Assembly: GCA_035559715.1 (NCBI GenBank) | Contig: DATMAW010000232.1 | Span: forward strand, 1-29,795 | Length of the DNA: 29,795 nt | Source: JACQHC01 sp035559715 | GTDB taxonomy: Bacteria > Gemmatimonadota > Gemmatimonadetes > Gemmatimonadales > GWC2-71-9 | Reading direction: 5' to 3' | Shown here: positions 24,710-29,795 of the stretch, in pieces | Numbering within the stretch: position 1 is the first letter of the stretch | Layout of the letters: each line of letters begins with the position of its first letter | Notes under the pieces: model-generated | Seen by the model: the letters and a program-made list of their open reading frames with translations, nothing else | What the model was told of the DNA's origin: nothing | Database searches by the model: none | Made by a program: the position numbers and the translations under genes

Positions 24710-25804
24710 ATGGCTCCGAGAGGCAACAGTCTGGTGGCACCGAGACACATCGTCACGTGGCTTGCAACCCTGAGTCTCGCCGTCGGGTGGATCGCTCCTC
24801 TGCACGGTCAGACGCGCGTCATCCTGTTCGTCGCGGACGGCGCCGGTGCGGGACACTGGACCATCGGGCTTCATAGCATCGGCAACATGGCCGTGCAGGA
24901 GTTCCCCGTCGTTGGGCTGGTGGACACCCGGGGCGATCATCACATCGTCACGGAGAGCGCCGCCGCGGCCACGGCGTACGCCACCGGCCTCCGCACGTTC
25001 CCGCGAGCAGTCGGCATGGGGCCGGATTCGCAGCCGCGCCAAACCGTGCTCGAGGCGGCCAAGGAGCGCGGCCTCTCCACGGGCCTCGTCACCACCACGC
25101 TGCTCACCGACGCCACACCCGCGGCCTTCGCCACCCACGTGAGAAATCGCATCCCGCTGCAAATCGGCCGCCAGATGGCGCGGGCCGGCGTGGATGTCCT
25201 CCTGGGCGGCGGCCGCTACGTGTTTGAGGCGGGCACCTCGGAGGATGGTACCCCGCTGCTCGACACGATGCTGCCGAACTACACGTACGTCACAACCGCG
25301 GACAGCCTCAAGGCGCTCCCCCTGACCCGCGTGCGCCGCCTGTTGGGACTGTTCGCGGACCAGAACATGGACCTGGGCTTTGCGCGCTCGCCCAGTCTCG
25401 CCGACATGACGCAAGCAGCGCTCCAGGTATTGGAGCAGAACCAGCGAGGGTTCTTCCTCCTCGTGGAAAACGAGGAAACCGACACCCAGGCCCATCAAAA
25501 CCAGCCGTACGACGTGATCGCGGCGGAGATGATCACGTTCGACGAGGCTGTGCGCGTGGGGCTGGAATACCAGGAACGACACCCTGAGACGCTGCTGGTG
25601 GTCTTGGGGGACCACGAGACGGGCGGCCTCGCCCTGCAACCGGACAGCCTGGGCAACGTGGTGACCGCGTACACCACCACCGGTCACACCGCCGAACTGA
25701 TCCCGGTATTCGCCCGCGGCCCTCGCGCCGAGCGCTTTGCCGGCATCATTACGAACGCCCGCGTGGGCGAACTGCTGCACGCGGCGGTACGGCGGAATCC
25801 GTAA
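24710..25804 (+). CDS. Exported alkaline phosphatase
   Basis: 364 residues from ATG 24710, preceded by AAAGGAAA; an in-frame ATG at 24680 would add ten residues. A signal peptide ends about APLHGQTR. The alkaline phosphatase fold is clear: metal ligand Asp43 in FVADGAGAGHW (usually GDGMG), nucleophile Ser83 in VTESAAAATAYATG (usually TDSA), VENEETDTQAHQN for the second metal site, GDHETGGL for the ADHETGG motif, and HTAELIPVFARGP near the end. It is short for the family (often 450 or more). It should hydrolyse phosphomonoesters with zinc and magnesium outside the cytoplasm. The zinc-uptake genes that follow may supply its metal. A small GC hairpin (25805-25819) touches the stop but has no T tract. 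Confidence 0.93.
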   Translation: MAPRGNSLVAPRHIVTWLATLSLAVGWIAPLHGQTRVILFVADGAGAGHWTIGLHSIGNMAVQEFPVVGLVDTRGDHHIVTESAAAATAYATGLRTFPRAVGMGPDSQPRQTVLEAAKERGLSTGLVTTTLLTDATPAAFATHVRNRIPLQIGRQMARAGVDVLLGGGRYVFEAGTSEDGTPLLDTMLPNYTYVTTADSLKALPLTRVRRLLGLFADQNMDLGFARSPSLADMTQAALQVLEQNQRGFFLLVENEETDTQAHQNQPYDVIAAEMITFDEAVRVGLEYQERHPETLLVVLGDHETGGLALQPDSLGNVVTAYTTTGHTAELIPVFARGPRAERFAGIITNARVGELLHAAVRRNP

Positions 25805-25856
25805 TGCGCGGGGCGCGCAACGGGACGACCAGCGAGCGGGCGGCAGATTCGCGGGG

Positions 25857-25862
25857 TATAAT
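25857..25862 (+). promoter_or_regulatory. Perfect TATAAT -10 box of a probably leaderless transcript
   Basis: TATAAT ends eight bases before ATG 25870. Transcription would start at about the A of the ATG, and no ribosome site lies between. No clear -35 is present. This would drive the small His/Cys protein and perhaps the zinc genes downstream. I found no Zur-like palindrome overlapping it. Confidence 0.55.
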
Positions 25863-25869
25863 GTAGCCG

Positions 25870-26214
25870 ATGCGTCGTCGCGCGACCTTCCGATCAGCCG
25901 GCTTCACCACGCTGGTGCTGCTCGCGGCAAGCCTGCACGTGTCGGCGGCTGTCGTCGTGCCGGTACTTCACGCCAAGGTTGAAGTGCTGCAGTCCCGGCC
26001 GGAGGTAGAGACATCGCACTCGGCGCAATGCCCGCGACTGCACGCTGAGCGGACGTGTGTGATATGGCCGTCGTTCCAACTCGCGCCCCCTGACGCCGCA
26101 TCGGGCGTCGTGCCTTGGCCGGCTCACCGATTTGCGCTTGCGGTCGTTCCCGTTCTTCTTCCACGGGACGAGCGGTCCCGTAGCCATCCCGTCCGCGCTC
26201 CCCCGTCGCGGTAG
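25870..26214 (+). CDS. Small exported protein with H-x3-C-x3-H-x4-C motif
   Basis: 114 residues. An arginine-rich start and a hydrophobic stretch (about 11-33, TLVLLAASLHVSAAVVVPVL) suggest a signal or anchor. After it comes HSAQCPRLHAERTC, placing His50, Cys54, His58 and Cys63 at regular spacing that could hold a zinc or other soft metal. A second hydrophobic patch (HRFALAVVPVLL) and a basic tail follow. I recognise no named family; it loosely resembles small His/Cys proteins found beside metal-transport genes. It is first in line before the outer-membrane barrel and the zinc transporter, so a role in zinc capture is plausible but unproven. The perfect TATAAT at a leaderless distance supports its being real. 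Confidence 0.6.
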   Translation: MRRRATFRSAGFTTLVLLAASLHVSAAVVVPVLHAKVEVLQSRPEVETSHSAQCPRLHAERTCVIWPSFQLAPPDAASGVVPWPAHRFALAVVPVLLPRDERSRSHPVRAPPSR

Positions 26215-26225
26215 AGATCGAAGTT

Positions 26226-26272
26226 CAACGGCGTGAGGCGCCACCGTCCCGGGTGGACCCCTCACGGCGTTG
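26226..26272. promoter_or_regulatory. Large two-part hairpin between the small gene and the barrel gene
   Basis: CAACG-G-CGTGAGG (26226-26238) pairs with CCTCACG-G-CGTTG (26260-26272): 12 base pairs with one G-G mismatch. Inside, CCACC (26241-26245) pairs with GGTGG (26252-26256) over a six-base loop. TCTCTCT follows with one base between, so it could terminate or attenuate transcription. It begins 12 bases after the stop of the small gene and ends 26 bases before the barrel ATG. Confidence 0.6.
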
Positions 26273-26298
26273 TCTCTCTGGCGGCGAGGTCTTGGCGT

Positions 26299-27561
26299 AT
26301 GAAAACGGTTTGTGTCATTCCTCTGGTACTCGCCCTGGTGTGGCCGGGCGTCGCACCAGCGCAGGTGAGCGCTCAACGAGCGGACTCTCTGGAGCGAGAG
26401 GTGCGCTCGCTGCGAGCCCGGATTGATTCACTCGAAGTGCTGGTCCAACGGCTGGCTCGCCAGGGGCGGGACACCGCTGCACCGGCTGACGAGCTCGCCG
26501 CGTTGCGCGCGGCCGCCAGGGCCGCGGCGCAGCGATCCGATACCGCGCGCGCCCCGGCCGGACAGGCGCCGGCGTTCGTGGACCGGGGGCGCAACCTCAA
26601 CCAGCTCAACCCCGAAATCAGCGTCGCCAGCGACATCCGGTTTCACGCCACGCGAGAGCAACCCCTGCAGGACAACGTCGAGCTCCGCGAATTCGAGTTT
26701 TCCTTCCAGTCCGCGCTCGATCCGTTCTCCAGCACGAAGATCTTCGCGTCCTTCGAGGAAGGTGACATTGAAATCGAGGAGGCGTACGCCTACTGGACGG
26801 CCCTGCCCGGGCGCCTGCGACTGGACCTCGGGCGGTTCCGGCAGCAGATGGGTGAGCTGAACCGCTGGCATTCGCACGCGCTGCCGGAAAGCGAGTACCC
26901 GCTCGTCCTGCGGGAGTTCGGCGGCGAGGAGGGGCTCATCGGCAACGGGTTGGGGCTGTACTGGATCGTGCCGGCCGGAGGCGGCGCGCACGGCACGCAC
27001 GAGCTGTGGGCGCAGGTGACGCTGGCCGACAACGAGCCGCTGTTCGACGCCGGCAACCGCCCGGCGCTGCTGGGGCACCTGAACAATTACTGGCAGCTCG
27101 GGCCGTCGGCGTTCGTGCAGGTGGGCGGCACCGCGATGTACGGGGAGAATCCCGACGCGGACCTCAAGACACGGTTGCTGGGCCTGGACGTGCGATTCAC
27201 GTGGCGCCCGCCGGCCCGGGCGCTGTACCGCTCATTCACGCTGCGCGGCGAGGGATACCAGCTGCGGCGCGACGCCGCGGGCGCGGTCCAGACGCGCTAT
27301 GGCGCCTATGCCAGCGCCCAATACCAACTCGGCCGTCGCTGGTACGCAGGCGCCCGGTACGACTACGTCGAGCTCACCCCGGACACGCGCCAGTGGATCG
27401 TGACCCCGCACCTGACGTGGTGGCAAAGCGAGTGGGTGTACCTGCGCGCCGAGTGGCAGCGACAGGCGGTCCCGGTATTGCCTGGGCTGGTGGATCACTC
27501 CGATCGCTTCGTCATTCAAGCCGTGTGGGCCATCGGTCCACACAAACACGAGATCTACTGA
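26299..27561 (+). CDS. Predicted outer-membrane beta-barrel protein of the zinc-uptake operon
   Basis: 420 residues from ATG 26299 with GAGGT eight bases upstream. MKTVCVIPLVLALVWPGVAP is a Sec signal. About 25-100 form a coiled coil (LEREVRSLRARIDSLEVLVQ), a common periplasmic stalk in porins. From about residue 110 alternating strands rich in aromatic residues run to the end (for example DNVELREFEFSFQSALDPFS, later YGAYASAQYQLGRRWYAGAR), as in a beta-barrel. The chain ends HKHEIY; outer-membrane proteins normally end in an aromatic residue, so the final Tyr fits. Its stop is two bases before the ATG of the zinc-binding protein, so it is probably the outer-membrane route for zinc. It is not a TonB receptor: I see no plug motif. 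Confidence 0.8.
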   Translation: MKTVCVIPLVLALVWPGVAPAQVSAQRADSLEREVRSLRARIDSLEVLVQRLARQGRDTAAPADELAALRAAARAAAQRSDTARAPAGQAPAFVDRGRNLNQLNPEISVASDIRFHATREQPLQDNVELREFEFSFQSALDPFSSTKIFASFEEGDIEIEEAYAYWTALPGRLRLDLGRFRQQMGELNRWHSHALPESEYPLVLREFGGEEGLIGNGLGLYWIVPAGGGAHGTHELWAQVTLADNEPLFDAGNRPALLGHLNNYWQLGPSAFVQVGGTAMYGENPDADLKTRLLGLDVRFTWRPPARALYRSFTLRGEGYQLRRDAAGAVQTRYGAYASAQYQLGRRWYAGARYDYVELTPDTRQWIVTPHLTWWQSEWVYLRAEWQRQAVPVLPGLVDHSDRFVIQAVWAIGPHKHEIY

Positions 27562-27563
27562 CC

Positions 27564-28592
27564 ATGCTCCCGATCATCGCGTTGCTGTCCGCCCTCCAGT
27601 CGCGTCCCGACAACGGCGTGAACGTCGTCGCCTCCCTCACCACGTATGCCGCGATCGCCCGCGAGATCGTGGGCGACCGAGGAGAGGTGAGCGCGATCGC
27701 CGAGGGCGATGAGAACCCCCACTTCGTGCAGCCCCGGCCCAGCTTCGTGCTGATGCTCCGGCGCGCCGACCTCTTCATCACGACGGGACTGGATCTGGAA
27801 CTCTGGGTCCCCGCCCTGCTGGACAAGGCGAACAATCCCAAGATCGCCTCCGGCGCGCCCGGGTTCGTCACGGCCTACCCGGGACTGACGCTGCTGGACG
27901 TCCCCCACACCACCAGTCGCGCCCAGGGCGACATTCACGTCTACGGCAATCCACACATCTGGACGGATCCCATGAACGCCGTGGTCATCGGGAAGAATAT
28001 TCTGACCGGCCTCGCGCGAATCGCCCCCGGCAACGCCGAGTTCTACCGCTCGCGCTACGAGGCCTGGCGGGATCGCGTGCTCAGAGCCCACGTCGGCGAC
28101 GAACTGGTGACGCTGCTGGGCGCGGAAACCCTGGTTGATCTCGGGGTGCAGGGAACGTTGCTGTCCTTCCTGCGATCCCAACAATACCAGGGACGCCCCC
28201 TGCTCGATCGTGCAGGCGGCTGGATCAAGGCGTCCGAGGTGTTCCGCGGTCGCAAGATGGTCTGCTACCACAAGGAGTGGGACTACTTCAGCCGGGCGTT
28301 CGATATCCCCTGCGTGGAGTACATTGAGCCAAAACCGGGGATTCCCCCCGCTCCCAGACACGTGGCGGAGGTCATTGATCTCATGCGGCGCGATTCCATT
28401 CCCGTGTTGTTCTCCACGAACTATTACGATCGCGGACAAGTACAATCCGTTGCGCAGCGCACCGGAGCGAAGGCCGTCATCGTGCCTTCGAACGTCGGTG
28501 GAGCACCGGGAACCGACACGTACATTGACCTCGTCGCGCTGTGGGTCCGCGAACTCGGCCAGGCCTTTACCGGGGTCATGCCCCACCACTAG
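27564..28592 (+). CDS. Zinc/manganese ABC transporter substrate-binding protein (ZnuA/TroA type)
   Basis: 342 residues from ATG 27564, which starts two bases after the previous stop. The N-terminus is a short hydrophobic stretch (MLPIIALLSALQSRPDNG) without the usual positive residues, so its signal is weak. Cluster A-I metal ligands are visible: His53 in GDENPHFVQPRPS, His131 in GNPHIWTDP and His236 in MVCYHKEWDYF, with a later acidic residue likely as fourth. There is no His-rich loop, which many zinc-specific ZnuA proteins carry. It should catch Zn(II), or possibly Mn(II), in the periplasm and pass it to the permease encoded next. Zinc is favoured, but the metal cannot be fixed from the sequence. 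Confidence 0.9.
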   Translation: MLPIIALLSALQSRPDNGVNVVASLTTYAAIAREIVGDRGEVSAIAEGDENPHFVQPRPSFVLMLRRADLFITTGLDLELWVPALLDKANNPKIASGAPGFVTAYPGLTLLDVPHTTSRAQGDIHVYGNPHIWTDPMNAVVIGKNILTGLARIAPGNAEFYRSRYEAWRDRVLRAHVGDELVTLLGAETLVDLGVQGTLLSFLRSQQYQGRPLLDRAGGWIKASEVFRGRKMVCYHKEWDYFSRAFDIPCVEYIEPKPGIPPAPRHVAEVIDLMRRDSIPVLFSTNYYDRGQVQSVAQRTGAKAVIVPSNVGGAPGTDTYIDLVALWVRELGQAFTGVMPHH

Positions 28593-28607
28593 CCGGAGCG
28601 CATCGCG

Positions 28608-29444
28608 ATGTCGGACCTGATCCAGGTCATGGCGGCCCCGTTTGCCGCGAGCATGGTGCTGGTTGCGATGCTCGCCTACCTCGGCGTGCACGTGATCGCG
28701 CGCGAGGTAATCTTCGTGGACCTCGCGCTGGCGCAGATGGCCGCGCTTGGCGCTACCAGCGCGTCGCTGTTCAGCATCGCCCCCGACTCGCTCACGGGCT
28801 ACGCGTTCGCCCTCGGGTTCGCCACGCTGGGCGCGTTCATCTTCGCGGCGACCCGCACGCGCCGCGAGCGGCGTCGAGTCCCGCACGAAGCCATCATTGG
28901 CATCGTGTACGTCATCGCCACGGCGGCATCCATCCTCGTCGCCGACCAGGCGCCCGCAGGCGCGGAAACCATCAAAGAGGTGCTGGTCGGGAGCATCCTG
29001 TGGGTCACGTGGCCTGCCATCGGCAAACTCACGACCGTGTACGCCGCCCTGGCCGTCCTGCACTGGCTGCTGCGGGAACGCTTCCTCACGATTTCGCTGG
29101 CCGAAGCAGACGCCGAACGCAGGGGATGGAACGTGCGATGGTGGGACTTCGTGTTCTATCTGTTGTTCGGGATCGCCATCACCCTGGCGGTTCCCATCGC
29201 CGGCGTGCTGCTCGTCTTCACCTTCCTCGTGGTCCCGGCGGTCGTCGCCTTCCTGTTCACGCGCCGCACGGCGTTGCTCATCGCGCTGTCCTGGACCTCC
29301 TCGGCCGTGGCCTCAGCCGTCGGCCTGGGGTTGTCGTTCCGCTACGACCTCCCCACGGGGCCGCTCATCGTCTGCATGTTCGGCGTGGTCCTTCTCCTGG
29401 CTGGAGCGGTGCGTTGGTCCCTGACGGCTCGGGGCGTGGCCTAG
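28608..29444 (+). CDS. Metal ABC transporter permease (ABC-3 family, ZnuB type)
   Basis: 278 residues from ATG 28608, 15 bases after the binding-protein stop. About eight hydrophobic helices are visible (for example AYAALAVLHWLL-like and DFVFYLLFGIAITLAVPIAG, then VLLVFTFLVVPAVVAFLF), matching the ABC-3 permease family. VIFVDLALAQMAALGAT is the usual family segment. It forms the membrane channel for zinc or manganese. No ATPase gene (ZnuC) follows; the next gene is pckA, so the ATP-binding subunit must come from elsewhere. Confidence 0.92.
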   Translation: MSDLIQVMAAPFAASMVLVAMLAYLGVHVIAREVIFVDLALAQMAALGATSASLFSIAPDSLTGYAFALGFATLGAFIFAATRTRRERRRVPHEAIIGIVYVIATAASILVADQAPAGAETIKEVLVGSILWVTWPAIGKLTTVYAALAVLHWLLRERFLTISLAEADAERRGWNVRWWDFVFYLLFGIAITLAVPIAGVLLVFTFLVVPAVVAFLFTRRTALLIALSWTSSAVASAVGLGLSFRYDLPTGPLIVCMFGVVLLLAGAVRWSLTARGVA

Positions 29445-29464
29445 CCAGCGAGGCCACGGTTGCC

Positions 29465-29494
29465 TTGACAAACCGCCGGAGGACGCGCTACCGT
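29465..29494 (+). promoter_or_regulatory. Sigma-70-type promoter for pckA
   Basis: A perfect -35 TTGACA (29465-29470) is followed 18 bases later by TACCGT (29489-29494). Transcription would start near 29501 and leave about 58 bases of leader before the ATG at 29559. It is the best -35/-10 pair in the window. The leader has no strong ribosome site. Confidence 0.65.
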
Positions 29495-29558
29495 AACTCC
29501 CTTTCATTGCTTCACTTAAGCCCAAAGATTTTCACGCCGGGGCGCCAGGCTTTCACAC

Positions 29559-29795
29559 ATGACGACCAAGACCAGAGCCGATAGATCCGGACTCGTTGAA
29601 GCCCAAAGCGACCTCGTTCCCGGGCTCGCCCCGAGCCGGGCCACCCTCAGGAACCTCGGGCCCGTTGCGCTATACGAACTGGCCGTTGCGCGCCGCGAAG
29701 GGCAGATCGTGGCGGGCGGCGCGTTCAACGCCATCACGAAGCCGCATACGGGCCGTTCCCCCAACGACAAGTTCGTTGTACGAGAACCCAGCTCG
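29559..29795 (+). CDS. pckA: Phosphoenolpyruvate carboxykinase (ATP), N-terminal part
   Basis: 79 codons run from ATG 29559 to the window edge without a stop, so only the N-terminus is visible. RNLGPVALYELAVARREGQI and later KPHTGRSPNDKFVVREP are the conserved start of ATP-dependent PckA, where TGRSPKDKF is typical. The enzyme makes phosphoenolpyruvate from oxaloacetate and ATP, the first step of gluconeogenesis, in the cytoplasm. This suits a cell that feeds on peptides and amino acids, as the exported peptidases suggest. The catalytic regions lie outside the window. Confidence 0.9.
   Translation, partial: MTTKTRADRSGLVEAQSDLVPGLAPSRATLRNLGPVALYELAVARREGQIVAGGAFNAITKPHTGRSPNDKFVVREPSS

Noticed and set aside
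25805..25819. TGCGCG-GGG-CGCGCA hairpin right after the alkaline phosphatase stop
   Set aside because: Only six pairs, a three-base loop and no T tract; not enough to call a terminator.
27555..29063. Long minus-strand open frame opposite the zinc transporter genes
   Set aside because: It runs across two well-supported genes and their junction and has no recognisable domain.
1..29795. CRISPR array, toxin-antitoxin, defence island, prophage or transposon
   Set aside because: No direct repeats with spacers, no integrase or transposase motifs, and no defence-type genes; the content is housekeeping and metabolic.

Overview
The window is GC-rich, tightly packed bacterial chromosome. It is ordinary core and housekeeping DNA, not a mobile island: I see no rRNA, tRNA, insertion sequence, integrase, phage gene or CRISPR array. 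The organism is diderm, shown by a predicted outer-membrane barrel, a likely lipoprotein, FtsEX with an EnvC-like activator, and many Sec or Tat signal peptides. High GC, many exported metallopeptidases, TANNNT -10 boxes next to start codons and frequent GTG starts would fit Gemmatimonadota or a similar soil phylum. That placement is inference.

Layout. (1) 1-2117, minus: a BatA-like membrane protein running off the left edge, a DUF58 protein and a possible 42-residue leader ORF. (2) 2220-5106, plus: an exported DUF4384-type protein with a tyrosine-rich middle and a charged, proline-rich tail, then an exported M28 peptidase. (3) 5179-7458, minus: a hybrid multi-PAS histidine kinase with a disturbed 5' end, followed by about 720 bases with no convincing gene. 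(4) 8182-10083, plus: an exported amidase with an extra C-terminal domain, ending in a strong intrinsic terminator. (5) 10284-13890, minus: Tat-exported M24 peptidase, SnoaL-like lipoprotein and secreted M14 carboxypeptidase. (6) 13972-23792, plus: a long head-to-tail gene string, lepA, ROK glucokinase, PfkB kinase, STAS-like/HATPase protein, STAS-like/winged-helix protein, Cys/Met-metabolism PLP enzyme, ftsE, ftsX, EnvC-like activator and pcm. (7) 23776-25804: divergent exported SurE-type nucleotidase and exported alkaline phosphatase. (8) 25870-29444, plus: a zinc-uptake set (small exported His/Cys protein, outer-membrane barrel, substrate-binding protein, permease). (9) 29559 to the right edge: the start of ATP-dependent pckA.

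How they work together. Peptidases and the amidase suggest use of external peptides and amides. SurE and alkaline phosphatase probably release phosphate or nucleosides in the periplasm. The zinc operon beside them could supply metal to these enzymes. The most novel-looking item is the STAS/HATPase plus STAS/winged-helix pair, co-translated between sugar kinases and the FtsEX-EnvC division module: a candidate partner-switch regulator. The second is the zinc operon's first gene, a small exported protein with an H-x3-C-x3-H-x4-C motif, an apparently leaderless start, and a large hairpin before the next gene.
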